Source: Thermococcus aggregans
Lineage (GTDB): Archaea > Methanobacteriota_B > Thermococci > Thermococcales > Thermococcaceae
NCBI RefSeq assembly: GCF_024022995.1
Contig: NZ_CP099582.1
Span: 558,001-622,000, forward strand
DNA: 64,000 bases
Reading direction: 5' to 3'
Under the pieces are notes generated by a model. That model ran no database searches, was not told where the DNA came from, and was given only the letters and a program-made list of their open reading frames with translations. A program made the translations under genes and the position numbers. This document shows, one piece after another, positions 38,243 to 47,851 of the stretch (its first letter is position 1; the number at the start of each line of letters is the position of its first letter).

Positions 38243-39390
38243 AGCCATCTTGGCTTTAATCCTGCCCACATTCTCATCTTTTCGTGGGCTATTATCCTTG
38301 GGATGTTGCACTTTTCTTTTGGCCCTGGGTTCTTCATGTAGAAGGCGTTGACTTCATAGACTGTTCCAAATTCCTTTCTTTCTACTGCCATTTTGCCCAA
38401 CCTCACTAAGTCAACTAGCAGTCCTGCCAAGGCTGGGCTGTCATTGATTCTTCCAGTTACTACAAGCTCATCAACTGCCCCATTAAAGCTGACGTACTCT
38501 ATGTGCATGGCAATGAATTTCTTGTCGCCGAGAGGTTCGAGGAATCCGGTTGGTTTAATGTAGTGCGGAGCATCGTAGCCAAGTATGTCTTTAACGACGC
38601 TTGATTTAGTGAACTCCTTGCTCTTGTTTCTCTCCTTGTCAGTAAGAGCAAGAAAGTCGGTGTTACCTCCGATGTTGAACTGTGCTATGTCTCTAACGTA
38701 TCTGTTCCTCTGGGCTAAGTGAGATAGGATGTCTGCTGTTAATGGAGTTGCACCGGTTGCTCCATCGTCACCGAAAATAACCAAGTTGCTCTCCTTAGCA
38801 AGTTCAACAAACGCGGGATCGTTGGCTATTAGAGTGGGAATGGCGTTTACAAAAGCTGCTCCTCCTCTTTCCTTTGCGTAAAGGGCTGCAGCGTAGGCAT
38901 ACACCTGAGTTGCGGTCAATCTTTCTTTTTCGTTATTTTCGATTGCTTTTATAAGCTCTTCTTTGTTGCCAAAGGGAACAAAAGCCTCGGTTGTACAAAC
39001 GTTAACTATAACATCTGCATCGAGTTCTTTCCATTCCTCAACGAGTTTTTCAACGGCTTCCTTAAGAGTCATTTCGTCTTCAAGTCCTTCAGCTTCTATG
39101 GAGAGGTTTCTTAGGCTTCTGAGATGAATTCCTTTCCTTATGGTCACGTTCTTCAAGGTTTCTGGAATTTCGCCGTCCCAGTAGTTTTTCACCACCTCAT
39201 AAAGGGACTTTCCGATCTTGCTTTTGTCAACATCGTAGCTTCCGACGATTTCTATGTTCTCAACTTTTATTGGAAGCTCGTTCTGAAGGGGAATTCCATA
39301 GTAGCCGAGCTCTCCTGCCTTTATTCTCTCTACTCCGAGAGCAAAAATGCTCCCCACATACCCTTGGCCAAGTATCACAACACGAACCAT
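38239..39390 (-). CDS. ino1: Myo-inositol-1-phosphate synthase
   Basis: Converts glucose 6-phosphate to L-myo-inositol 1-phosphate with NAD. In hyperthermophiles this feeds di-myo-inositol-phosphate (a thermoprotectant solute) and inositol lipids. The 383-residue protein has a Rossmann start VVILGQGYVGSIFALGVERI, then NVCTTEAFVP, FGDDGATGATPLTADIL, and QFNIGGNTDFLALTD with KSSVVKDILGY, which supplies active-site lysines. Strong ribosome site GAGGAGGTGA. Divergent from a CUT1 ABC transporter operon across 262 bases. Confidence 0.95.
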   Translation of the reverse strand: MVRVVILGQGYVGSIFALGVERIKAGELGYYGIPLQNELPIKVENIEIVGSYDVDKSKIGKSLYEVVKNYWDGEIPETLKNVTIRKGIHLRSLRNLSIEAEGLEDEMTLKEAVEKLVEEWKELDADVIVNVCTTEAFVPFGNKEELIKAIENNEKERLTATQVYAYAAALYAKERGGAAFVNAIPTLIANDPAFVELAKESNLVIFGDDGATGATPLTADILSHLAQRNRYVRDIAQFNIGGNTDFLALTDKERNKSKEFTKSSVVKDILGYDAPHYIKPTGFLEPLGDKKFIAMHIEYVSFNGAVDELVVTGRINDSPALAGLLVDLVRLGKMAVERKEFGTVYEVNAFYMKNPGPKEKCNIPRIIAHEKMRMWAGLKPRWL

Positions 39391-39652
39391 GTCTTCACCT
39401 CCTCGTTGTTTATTGTTTTATGTGTATTAAATATTTTTTTGTCTGTGAATATTTTATGCAGATATACACCAACAACCTTTGATGGCGCACATGCCAAGCA
39501 GACAAAAGTCCCAATAAAATTTAAGTCACATAAAGTTTATAAAATTTAATGTCCAAAATATCGTCGGTAGCTCCGCTGCTACGTTCTTAATATAATAAGC
39601 TCAATGCCGCTTTTGGCATCTTGAATCCTAGAGCTTTTTCGAGGTGGTGGCT
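39391..39652. promoter_or_regulatory. Divergent promoter region ino1 / ABC transporter with leader hairpins
   Basis: Minus-strand TATA AAATATTTAATAC (about 39425-39437) serves ino1. On the plus strand, GTTTATAAAATTT (39535-39547) and TTCTTAATATAATA (39584-39597) are TATA candidates. Two short inverted repeats lie between the first candidate and the GTG start: GTAGC-TCCGCT-GCTAC (about 39567-39582) and ATGCC-GCTTTT-GGCAT (about 39604-39619). They could be leader stem-loops or operators. No glycolytic motif (TATCAC-N5-GTGATA) is visible here. Confidence 0.5.
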
Positions 39653-41287
39653 GTGAAGGGGAAGATGGGAGTACTATTGGTGGCAGTGGTGTTTTTTGGA
39701 GTAATCGCCAGTGGCTGCATTGGCTCACAGGAGACTTCAGAAACCAAAACGACAAGCGTTGAGCTAACAGGAGACTTTGTAAAGGATGTCGTGGCAATAG
39801 GCAAGGCGCTTGAAAGCAATGGGATAAATGAAGTAAAGTTCTCCGCATGGGGATCTGGAGACCCCAATAGCGTGATGAGAGTCTATGGAATCGTGGAAGC
39901 AGCGAGGAGGATAAACAAAATTTGGGAAGAAAATGGAGTTAATGTGAAGATAACGATAACGGATACCCACTATGTTGCATCTTTCCAAGATGCTTATCAA
40001 GAATATCTCAGCAAACAACCTCTGGGACAAGCTGGAGATTTCTTCGCTAATTCTTACGCGTTCCTATCGACTCTTGCGAATGAAGGTTACATTCTGGATA
40101 TAACCGAATACGCAAACGCGTATGGAAGCGTGATAAACGACTTCTACCCCTCACTCATAGAAGCATCAAAATTCAATGGCAAATTGTACGGTCTGCCTCA
40201 GGATACAGAGGCTAGGCCTTTATACATAAGGAAGGACGTTGCAGCAAAAATTGGCTTTAACTTGGAGGGAATTGAAGAAAAAGTTAAGGATGGAGAATTC
40301 ACGTGGAGCGATGTTTACTACTGGGCTAAAAAAGCAAAGGAAAGCGGAGTAGTTGAGTGGGGATTGATTCACAGAAAAGGATCCGCACATCCAGACTTGA
40401 TTCAATTCATTTTTGCCTTCGGTGGCAAGCTGTACAACGAAGACTCCGGAAAGCTTGTAGTAGATGTTCCAGCAATCTACAAGTGGCTCTATGTTGAATG
40501 GAAGTTCGCCCAAGATGGGCTGCTTCCTAAGGACATAATGAGCTGGGATTGGGCAAAGCAAATTCATCCTACAATAGTTGAAGGAAGAACTCTGTTTGAC
40601 ATTGGAGGTACATGGTACTGGACAGAATGGCAGACCAAGGAGTACTATGGAAAAGAAGGTACCCCAAGGCCTTTGAAACCAGAAGAAGTCCAAGCTTGGT
40701 TCGCTTACACACTATTCCCTGCTGGCGAAAAAGGCCTAAAGCCCGTCACACTTAGCCAGCCATTCGTTTGGATGATAAACTCCAAGGCCGGTCAGCAGAA
40801 TCCGAAATACGAGGAGCTCAAGGATCTCTACCACAAGCTGGCGTTCTTAATGGTAATAAAGGCAAGTGATCCGGACATAAACGCCATCCACAGCGTGATA
40901 AGCGCTCACCTACCGGTTAGGAAAGAGGCCGCAAAGCTGATTAGTGACGAAAAGTGGCTCAACGACCTGAAGAACCTCAACCTTAAGCTTGATCCCAAGG
41001 TAAAAGAAAACATAAAGGACATCGTTGCCACAACGGTGCACCCAATAAACGCTAAATTCCTTGCCGATGTAAGCTACATGCTTGAATACACGAAGCTGGC
41101 TCCAGCACATCCGAAGTATCCAGCGTTGGCTGATATCTTCAAAGAGGCGGTGGATAAAGTATTAAGGGGAGAAATGACACCAGAAGAAGGCGTTAACTAC
41201 ATCATTCAAAAGGTCAATGCGGACCCAGAATTGGCACAAAACGTTGAAATAGTGGGGGAAATCCCAAAAGACTGGAAATTCCCATGA
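39653..41287 (+). CDS. ABC transporter substrate-binding lipoprotein (CUT1 type)
   Basis: A 544-residue secreted binding protein. The signal MKGKMGVLLVAVVFFGVIASGC ends in a lipobox-like SGC, followed by a short Thr/Ser/Glu linker. The body has the solute-binding fold of the carbohydrate class (FSAWGSGDPNSV, LYGLPQDTEARPLYIRKDV, FDIGGTWYWTEW). It is longer than MalE. Substrate is not recognisable; the gene lies divergently from ino1, so inositol-containing solutes are worth testing, though any sugar is possible. GTG start at 39653 follows GAGGTGG. Confidence 0.85.
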   Translation: MKGKMGVLLVAVVFFGVIASGCIGSQETSETKTTSVELTGDFVKDVVAIGKALESNGINEVKFSAWGSGDPNSVMRVYGIVEAARRINKIWEENGVNVKITITDTHYVASFQDAYQEYLSKQPLGQAGDFFANSYAFLSTLANEGYILDITEYANAYGSVINDFYPSLIEASKFNGKLYGLPQDTEARPLYIRKDVAAKIGFNLEGIEEKVKDGEFTWSDVYYWAKKAKESGVVEWGLIHRKGSAHPDLIQFIFAFGGKLYNEDSGKLVVDVPAIYKWLYVEWKFAQDGLLPKDIMSWDWAKQIHPTIVEGRTLFDIGGTWYWTEWQTKEYYGKEGTPRPLKPEEVQAWFAYTLFPAGEKGLKPVTLSQPFVWMINSKAGQQNPKYEELKDLYHKLAFLMVIKASDPDINAIHSVISAHLPVRKEAAKLISDEKWLNDLKNLNLKLDPKVKENIKDIVATTVHPINAKFLADVSYMLEYTKLAPAHPKYPALADIFKEAVDKVLRGEMTPEEGVNYIIQKVNADPELAQNVEIVGEIPKDWKFP

Positions 41288-41298
41288 GGTGATGGGCA

Positions 41299-42240
41299 AT
41301 GAAAGGGGAAAAGCTTCGAAACCTTTCCTTTTTTCTTTCCCCAATGGTGATAATGGTTGGCCTATTTTATTTAATTCCCTTAGTGTTTACAATCTACATA
41401 AGCTTTACAAAGATGAGGAACTGGAATATTGAAAGGTATTTAACCGAAGTTGTTGGGCTTTACAACTACCAGAGGCTCTTTCACATGTTTCAGCATGACC
41501 CGCTAATGAGAACTGTCCTTCTAACTACCGTCGTTTTTGTTGGCATAACTCTTATTATAAACGTCTTTGGAGGACTTCTCTTAGCTTTGGGAACGTTCTT
41601 TATAAACGAAAGCTCGGCATCAGCAATTAGGCTTCTCTGGTTATTGCCTAGAATGTCTCCCATAGCCGTTTACAGTCTGGTATGGTACTACTTCTTCCAT
41701 GGTAGCGAAATTGGAACTTTAAATTCAATTCTTATGAAGCTTGGTGTGATATCTCAGCCCATCCCCTGGGGTCAAATAGTTCCTTGGGGAGCTTGGAGCA
41801 TAATTATCTTTGTTAATGGGCTTGTAGGAGTTAGCTTTGGTATGATAGTATTTACCTCAGCTTTAAATCAGATACCGAAGGAGCTTATTATAGCTGCGAG
41901 AGTTGATGGAGCCTCTGCATGGCAGATTTCCAAAAGGATTTTGGTTCCAATGATGAAATGGCATTTCCTCTACGTGTTAACTTGGCAGTTCTTGAGCTTA
42001 TTAACAACCTACCCCCACTTGTTCCTCCTCGTCCAGTGGGATCTGATAAGCAGAGACTACGGAACAACGCTTGCCCTTTACGTCTACAACACCGCATTTG
42101 GAAGAGGAGAGCAAGATCAAGGTTTAGCAGCTGCGGCAGCAGTATTGCTTTCCATACTAGGCATTATTGGAGGGTTTGTTACATTAAAAGTGCTACAGTT
42201 TGAGAAAATGATTCACGAGCCCAGGGGTGATATAGAATGA
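41299..42240 (+). CDS. CUT1 ABC transporter permease, MalF-like
   Basis: A 313-residue inner-membrane permease with six predicted helices. The EAA loop that docks the ATPase is ELIIAARVDGASAWQISKRILVPMM. It follows the binding-protein gene by 11 bases with GAGGTGATG as ribosome site, and overlaps the second permease by four bases (ATGA). Second gene of a four-gene importer operon. Confidence 0.9.
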   Translation: MKGEKLRNLSFFLSPMVIMVGLFYLIPLVFTIYISFTKMRNWNIERYLTEVVGLYNYQRLFHMFQHDPLMRTVLLTTVVFVGITLIINVFGGLLLALGTFFINESSASAIRLLWLLPRMSPIAVYSLVWYYFFHGSEIGTLNSILMKLGVISQPIPWGQIVPWGAWSIIIFVNGLVGVSFGMIVFTSALNQIPKELIIAARVDGASAWQISKRILVPMMKWHFLYVLTWQFLSLLTTYPHLFLLVQWDLISRDYGTTLALYVYNTAFGRGEQDQGLAAAAAVLLSILGIIGGFVTLKVLQFEKMIHEPRGDIE

Positions 42241-43106
42241 AGGACGTTGAAACAAGACCAAAGAAAGGGGAGTGGATAATAGTCTCTGCAATACTCCTTG
42301 CGAGCCTTCCCCTAATATTGGGATTTGCGCTCTTGGTCATTTCGAGCTTCAGCAAGGATATGGTCACCAATCTAAGTCCTGAATCTTTTAGACTAACCCT
42401 TGAGAACTGGATAAACGTTTTCCAAGGAAAATTGGCAATAACTGGAGGAATAAGGCAGAACATCTTGAAAATAACCTTAAACACCCTTATAGTAGCCCTT
42501 GGAGTTTCGGGTATAGTTACGCTAGTAAGCACGCTTGCCGGATACTCCCTTTCGAGGATGAAGTTTAAAGGAAGAAAATTAATGATGCTTCTCCTTCTAA
42601 TGCTTCACGCTTTTCCGGGAGTTGCTTTGATAGTGGGCGTTTACCTGCTTTACAGGCTTACCTTCCCCCAAGAGCCCTCTCTTGTTAGGTTTTACTCCTT
42701 CTTTTACGTAATCCTAGCCAGAGCGGCACTTGAGATACCGATGTCCGTCTGGCTTATGAAGGGGTTCTTTGATACAATCCCTTGGGAGTTTGAGTGGTCC
42801 GGAATAATCGATGGTGCTTCAAGGATACGGGTATGGTGGCAAATAATGCTTCCTTTAATAAAGCCGGGAATACTTGCGGTGGCATTGTTTGGCTTTTTAG
42901 CTGGCTGGCAGGATCTAATCTACGTTAGAACCTTCCTAATTGACCAAACACTTGCAACATTTATTGAGGCGAACATTGAGGCTGAGTATTCACACATGCC
43001 GTTAATAGCAGCAGCTGGAACTCTGTATCTCCTGCCTACGATAGTATTCTTCCTAACAGCCCAGCAGTTGCTCCTTCAAGGTTATTCAGGTGGAATAAAG
43101 GGATGA
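42237..43106 (+). CDS. CUT1 ABC transporter permease, MalG-like
   Basis: A 289-residue permease with six helices and the EAA motif EWSGIIDGASRIRVWWQIMLPLIKPG. It pairs with the upstream MalF-like permease. Unlike MalG of the maltodextrin system in this window, it has no large extracellular insertion. The ATPase gene follows after 11 bases. Confidence 0.9.
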   Translation: MKDVETRPKKGEWIIVSAILLASLPLILGFALLVISSFSKDMVTNLSPESFRLTLENWINVFQGKLAITGGIRQNILKITLNTLIVALGVSGIVTLVSTLAGYSLSRMKFKGRKLMMLLLLMLHAFPGVALIVGVYLLYRLTFPQEPSLVRFYSFFYVILARAALEIPMSVWLMKGFFDTIPWEFEWSGIIDGASRIRVWWQIMLPLIKPGILAVALFGFLAGWQDLIYVRTFLIDQTLATFIEANIEAEYSHMPLIAAAGTLYLLPTIVFFLTAQQLLLQGYSGGIKG

Positions 43107-43117
43107 GGTGAGGGGAA

Positions 43118-44200
43118 ATGGTGAAGATAACTCTCGACGGAATAACCAAAAAATTTGGAGACTTCACGGCGCTTAACAATATCACCCTAGAAATAGAGGA
43201 CAAGGAATTTATTGCTTTGCTTGGCCCTTCCGGAAGCGGCAAGTCAACTTTGCTTTACACGATAGCTGGGATATACAAGCCTACAAGCGGAAGAATATAC
43301 TTTGATGGAAGAGATGTTACCGAGGTTCCACCAAAAGACCGAAACGTTGGGTTAGTTTTTCAAAACTGGGCACTCTATCCCCATATGAAGGTCTTCAAAA
43401 ATATTGCATTCCCTCTTGAGCTTAAAAAAGTCCCCAAAGAAGAGATAGAGAAAAAAGTAAGGGAAGTAGCAAAGATGCTCCACATAGATCACCTTTTAGA
43501 CAGATATCCATGGCAGCTTAGCGGTGGACAGCAGCAGAGAGTCGCAATAGCAAGGGCACTCGTTAAGGAACCTGATGTTCTGCTCCTAGACGAGCCTTTA
43601 AGCAACTTGGATGCCCTCTTGAGGTTGGAAGTTAGGGCTGAGCTAAAGAGATTGCAAAAAGAACTGGGGATTACTGCCGTTTACGTTACCCACGATCAGG
43701 CTGAGGCTCTTGCAATGGCCGACAGGATAGCGATAATAAGAGATGGAAAAATCCTGCAAGTTGGAGACCCCGATGAGGTCTACTACAAACCTATGTATAA
43801 GTTTGTGGCAGGCTTCTTGGGAAGCCCACCTATGAACTTTGTTGAGGCAGAAGTAGAGGGAGATATGCTTAGGATATACCACAGCAGAATTCCAGTGCCG
43901 AAGCACTACAGGGAGATCATTAAAAAACTGAACATAACAGAGGTAATCTTTGGCTTTAGACCACATGACGCGGAGATAGTTAGAGGAGAAGCAGAGGGCA
44001 TTAAGGGAGAAGTTTACTCCTTTGAGCCATTGGGAAGGGAGCAGATTGTAACGGTGGCAGTCGATAGCGATGTTTTCGTTAAAGTGTTTGCACCAGAAGG
44101 AGAACACTTTAGATTCGGCGAAAAAGTAACGGTAGTGCCGGACGAAGACAAAATAGTTCTTTTTGACAAGAAAACGGAAAAGGCCTTGGAGTATCTCTGA
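43118..44200 (+). CDS. CUT1 ABC transporter ATPase, MalK-like
   Basis: A 360-residue ATPase. Walker A GPSGSGKST, Q-loop VFQNWALYPHM, signature LSGGQQQRVAIARAL, Walker [14 protein letters not shown] and H-loop VTHDQ are intact. The C-terminal 120 residues form the regulatory OB-like (TOBE) domain with GFRPHDAEI. It completes the importer encoded divergently from ino1. Confidence 0.93.
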   Translation: MVKITLDGITKKFGDFTALNNITLEIEDKEFIALLGPSGSGKSTLLYTIAGIYKPTSGRIYFDGRDVTEVPPKDRNVGLVFQNWALYPHMKVFKNIAFPLELKKVPKEEIEKKVREVAKMLHIDHLLDRYPWQLSGGQQQRVAIARALVKEPDVLLLDEPLSNLDALLRLEVRAELKRLQKELGITAVYVTHDQAEALAMADRIAIIRDGKILQVGDPDEVYYKPMYKFVAGFLGSPPMNFVEAEVEGDMLRIYHSRIPVPKHYREIIKKLNITEVIFGFRPHDAEIVRGEAEGIKGEVYSFEPLGREQIVTVAVDSDVFVKVFAPEGEHFRFGEKVTVVPDEDKIVLFDKKTEKALEYL

Positions 44201-44261
44201 TTTTCCAAAATTTTTTAAATGCCTCGCTTAACTATTCTCAAAAACGCGAAGAGGGTTAAAA

Positions 44262-44942
44262 ATGAGAGTTGCAGTACTTTTTTCTGGAGGGAAGGACTCT
44301 ACATATGCCCTCTACTGGGCATTAAAGGAAGGTTTTGAGGTTAAATATCTCGTTACAATGCATTCTGAGAATGAAGAGAGCTACATGTACCATGTCCCAA
44401 ACGTTCATCTCACAGAGCTCCAGGCGAGGGCCATTGGAATTCCACTCGTTAAGGGGTTCACAAAGGGTGAGAAGGAAAGGGAAGTCGAGGATTTGAAGAG
44501 AGTCCTTGAGGGATTGAAAATAGATGGTGTCGTTGCCGGAGCATTAGCCAGTCAATATCAGAAAGAGAGAGTTGAGAGAGTTGCAAAGGAGCTTGGAGTA
44601 AAGGTCTTTGTACCCTTCTGGAAAGCTGACCCCGAAGAATATATGAGAACTCTAATTCTTGAGGGCTTCGATGTAGTTATAGTGGGCGTCTCAGCCTATG
44701 GTTTGGATGAAAGATGGTTGGGAAGACGAATAGACGAAAAAGCCCTTGAAGAGCTAAAAACACTCAACAAGAAATACGGAGTTCACATAGCCGGGGAAGG
44801 CGGAGAGTTTGAAACTTTTGTTAGGGATGCACCATTTTTCAAAGCAAAGGTTGTCTTTGATGAGACCGAAAAGAAGTGGGATACCTACACTGCCTCTGGG
44901 GTTTTGAGAGTTAAAAAGGCCCATTTAGAACCGAAAGGGTGA
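44262..44942 (+). CDS. dph6: Diphthine-ammonia ligase Dph6
   Basis: A 226-residue ATP-pyrophosphatase of the DUF71/Dph6 family. It amidates diphthine to diphthamide on elongation factor 2. The PP-loop is [15 protein letters not shown] at residues 6-20; the C-terminal [16 protein letters not shown] is the family signature. A TATA-like TTTTTTAAATG (44210-44220) lies upstream. Overlaps the leader of the next gene, so the two may be co-transcribed. Confidence 0.92.
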   Translation: MRVAVLFSGGKDSTYALYWALKEGFEVKYLVTMHSENEESYMYHVPNVHLTELQARAIGIPLVKGFTKGEKEREVEDLKRVLEGLKIDGVVAGALASQYQKERVERVAKELGVKVFVPFWKADPEEYMRTLILEGFDVVIVGVSAYGLDERWLGRRIDEKALEELKTLNKKYGVHIAGEGGEFETFVRDAPFFKAKVVFDETEKKWDTYTASGVLRVKKAHLEPKG

Positions 44943-44947
44943 TACCT

Positions 44948-45628
44948 ATGAGGATAGTCTCAGCGGACACTGGAGGAGCATTATTGGATGAAAACTATAA
45001 CCCAATTGGCTTAATAGCAACAGCGGCCGTTCTCGTTGAGAAGCCCTATAGAACCGCCAAGATGAGCATAGTAAAGTATTCCGACCCTTTTAATTACGAT
45101 ATTAATGGAAGCAGGGCTCTGAGAGATGAAGCCTTTCTGGCGTTAAAGCTTGCAAAAAAAGTAAAGCCTGACGTTATCCATCTTGACTCTACCTTGGGAG
45201 GAATAGAAGTTAGGAAGCTCGACGATCCAACCATAGACGCGTTGAGGATTTCCGATAGAGGAAAGGCCGTATGGCACGAACTTAGCAAAGATTTACAGCC
45301 ATTGGCTAAAAGATTTTGGGAAGAAACAGGGATTGAAATCTTGGCCATAGGAAAGGAAAGCGTTGCCGTCAGAATAGCGGAGCTTTATGCTGGGATTTAT
45401 TCTGTGAAGTGGGGAATTGAATATGCAATGAAAGAAGGCTTTGTGAGAATTGGACTGCCAAGGTACATGACAGTTGGGATATTAGAATCCAAAATTTTGG
45501 GGAAGAGCCTTGATCCAAGAGAGGGTGGCCTTTACGGAGAAGTGCCTATAGAACAGGAAGATTTCGAGTGGCAAGTTTATCCGAATCCAATAGCGAGAAC
45601 ATTTATGGTTTTTGAGGCTAGATTCTAA
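44948..45628 (+). CDS. PfuExoI-like single-strand-specific exonuclease (DUF4152)
   Basis: A 226-residue protein, MRIVSADTGGALLDENYNPI onward, matching the DUF4152 family, whose P. furiosus member (PF2046, PfuExo I) was reported as a 3'-5' exonuclease specific for single strands. The fold is RNase H-like with acidic residues in SADTGG and HLDSTLGGIEVRKLDD. Start at 44948 follows GGGTGAT. It overlaps no neighbour but its ribosome site overlaps the dph6 stop. Confidence 0.82.
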   Translation: MRIVSADTGGALLDENYNPIGLIATAAVLVEKPYRTAKMSIVKYSDPFNYDINGSRALRDEAFLALKLAKKVKPDVIHLDSTLGGIEVRKLDDPTIDALRISDRGKAVWHELSKDLQPLAKRFWEETGIEILAIGKESVAVRIAELYAGIYSVKWGIEYAMKEGFVRIGLPRYMTVGILESKILGKSLDPREGGLYGEVPIEQEDFEWQVYPNPIARTFMVFEARF

Positions 45629-45656
45629 ATATTTTCGATTTTCATAGTTTTTCTTC

Positions 45657-45674
45657 GAACTATAAATTTTATAG
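45657..45674 (+). promoter_or_regulatory. TATA element of iorA
   Basis: CGAACTATAAATTTTATA is a strong TATA element about 40 bases upstream of the iorA ATG at 45705. Confidence 0.6.
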
Positions 45675-45704
45675 ACTTAAAACGAAGAAATTATGGTGGT
45701 GAAT

Positions 45705-47591
45705 ATGAAAACCGTTAATTCAAGCTCCTCAATAACTTCTCCCAAGCAATCGAATAAAAAGCTTCTAATGGGAAACGAAGCAATTGCATATGGCGCACTC
45801 GAAAGCGGGATTTCATTTGCGACGGGCTATCCGGGAACACCTTCTACTGAAGTTATTGAGACAATAGCGAGGCTGAATCCCGAGATCTTCGCTGAATGGG
45901 CACCAAATGAAAAAGTGGCACTTGAAGAAGCCGCAGGTGTTGCCTACACGGGTCTTAGGGCACTTGTGACAATGAAATGTGTTGGTCTTAACGTTGCCGC
46001 CGATCCTCTAATGAGTCTCGCTTATTCTGGTGTGGAAGGCGGTTTGGTTATCTTAGTTGCCGATGATCCTGGGCCGCACACTTCTCAAACGGAGCAAGAC
46101 GATAGATACTACGGAAAACTTGCTCTGCTGCCTGTTTTAGAGCCTGCGGATGTTCAAGAAGCTCACGACTTGATAAAGTATGCATACGAGTTAAGTGAGA
46201 AGTACAAAGTCCCAGTTATTTTCAGGACGACCACAAGAGTAAACCACACTACAGCCGATGTTGAGGTTGGAGAGTTCGTTAAGCTTGAGAGGGAGCCAAA
46301 GTTTGAGAAGGACATTCCAAGATACGTGAGGGCGTCGATGAAGGGCAATCTCGAGAGACACAAATGGCTAAATAAAACACTAAAGGAAATTGAGGCTGAG
46401 TTTGAGAATTTGAGCTTTAACCGGGTTGAGGGAGAAGGAGAAATTGGAATTATAGCTGAGGGAGCTCCCTACAACTATGTAAAAGAGGTTGTTTCAAAGC
46501 TTGGAGGGGGATTCAAAATCCTTAAAATCTCAACCCCCCATCCTCTTCCGAGAAAACTTGTCGTGGAGTTCCTAAAAGGGGTCAAAAAAGCAATAGTTGT
46601 GGAGGATGGCGCACCGTTTTTGGAGGAGGAAGTAAAGATAGTGGCTTATGAAGAAGGGATAAGAGTTCCTATATACGGCAAACGTACTGGGCATTTACCT
46701 CTGGAAGGGGAGCTAACTCCCAGGTTAGTTAAGAACGCCCTCTTAAAACTCCTCGGCAAGAAGGGTGAGGACTACGTAAAGCCCAAAGAAGTCGAAGAGG
46801 CTGAAAACCTAGCTCCATCTAGACCTCCCACGATGTGTCCCGGCTGTCCACATAGGGGCTCCTACAGAGCTCTGCTCGATGCCCTTAGAGAGTTAAAGTT
46901 CAAAAAGGATGAAGTGCCAATTCACGGAGATATAGGCTGTTATGCTCTCTCCCTTCTCCCGCCTCTTGAGGCCATATGGACAGAATACGTTATGGGAGCA
47001 AGCATTAGCTTAGCCAACGGTCAGAGCATAGCTATGAACAAGAAGATAATTGCCACGATAGGTGACTCCACGTTTTTCCACAATGGAATCCAGCCTCTGA
47101 TTGATGCGGTTTATAAGAATCTTGACGTCCTCGTGATGATCCTTGACAACAGAACCACGGCAATGACTGGGCACCAGCCACATCCTGGAACTGGGGGGAG
47201 TGAAACAGGTAGGAACTTCAATGAGATAGACATTGAAGGCCTTGTAAAGGCATTAGGGGTGAAGTACGTAAAAACAGTCGATCCCTATGACTTGAAATCA
47301 ACAAAAGAGGCCATAAAGGAGGCTATGCAGGTCAAGGGGCCAGCGGTGATAATAGCAAGGAGGGAATGTGTAATTCCAGTGCTGAGAAGAGGGGAGATCG
47401 GAGAAATTCCGGTAGTTATAGAAGACAAGTGTACAGGCTGCAAGGCATGTGCCCTTCTAACCGGGTGTCCAGCGCTAGTATTCGACGAAGAAAAGGGTAA
47501 GATGAGAATTGACCCGCTCATATGTACGGGCTGTGGGCTATGCGAACAGCTCTGTCCATTTGATGCAATAGCCTATCCGGGTAAAAAGTGA
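45705..47591 (+). CDS. iorA: Indolepyruvate:ferredoxin oxidoreductase alpha subunit
   Basis: Oxidatively decarboxylates aryl pyruvates from aromatic amino acids to aryl-acetyl-CoA, reducing ferredoxin. The 628-residue chain has the pyrimidine-binding domain (ATGYPGTPSTEVIETIA), the TPP-binding domain (HGDIGCYALSLLPP, GDSTFFHNGI), and a C-terminal 2x[4Fe-4S] ferredoxin domain with CTGCKACALLTGCPA and CTGCGLCEQLCPF. The beta subunit gene iorB, usually adjacent, is not in this window. The extra N-terminal 20 residues are Ser-rich and variable. Start at 45705 follows GGTGGTG. Confidence 0.94.
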   Translation: MKTVNSSSSITSPKQSNKKLLMGNEAIAYGALESGISFATGYPGTPSTEVIETIARLNPEIFAEWAPNEKVALEEAAGVAYTGLRALVTMKCVGLNVAADPLMSLAYSGVEGGLVILVADDPGPHTSQTEQDDRYYGKLALLPVLEPADVQEAHDLIKYAYELSEKYKVPVIFRTTTRVNHTTADVEVGEFVKLEREPKFEKDIPRYVRASMKGNLERHKWLNKTLKEIEAEFENLSFNRVEGEGEIGIIAEGAPYNYVKEVVSKLGGGFKILKISTPHPLPRKLVVEFLKGVKKAIVVEDGAPFLEEEVKIVAYEEGIRVPIYGKRTGHLPLEGELTPRLVKNALLKLLGKKGEDYVKPKEVEEAENLAPSRPPTMCPGCPHRGSYRALLDALRELKFKKDEVPIHGDIGCYALSLLPPLEAIWTEYVMGASISLANGQSIAMNKKIIATIGDSTFFHNGIQPLIDAVYKNLDVLVMILDNRTTAMTGHQPHPGTGGSETGRNFNEIDIEGLVKALGVKYVKTVDPYDLKSTKEAIKEAMQVKGPAVIIARRECVIPVLRRGEIGEIPVVIEDKCTGCKACALLTGCPALVFDEEKGKMRIDPLICTGCGLCEQLCPFDAIAYPGKK

Positions 47592-47593
47592 TT

Positions 47594-47851
47594 TCACCTT
47601 CTTTTATACCATTTATCGTCATAGAAGTACTTTCCTTGGGCTTGCCCATAGGCATTCGCATACCTTCTCCAGACAGTAAAGCCATAGAGTGCTGATACTA
47701 TAATGATTACAAGTCCAACTTCTAGCCCGTACAATTTCATGACCTTCACAAGTCCAAGGACTGGTATTGCAAAAATGCCTATAACAACTGCTGCCATTAT
47801 TCCTAGAAGGATTTTGTACCCATACCTTTCCATAAATAGAGCAAAGTCCAT
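47594..47851 (-). CDS. Small two-helix membrane protein
   Basis: An 85-residue protein with two hydrophobic helices (residues about 13-37 and 43-60) and a charged, aromatic C-terminus (YANAYGQAQGKYFYDDKWYK). Not recognised. GGGGGATCTC precedes the ATG. It is tail-to-tail with iorA, two bases apart, and its upstream side meets the left end of the IS element, which may have displaced its promoter. Confidence 0.65.
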   Translation of the reverse strand: MDFALFMERYGYKILLGIMAAVVIGIFAIPVLGLVKVMKLYGLEVGLVIIIVSALYGFTVWRRYANAYGQAQGKYFYDDKWYKRR

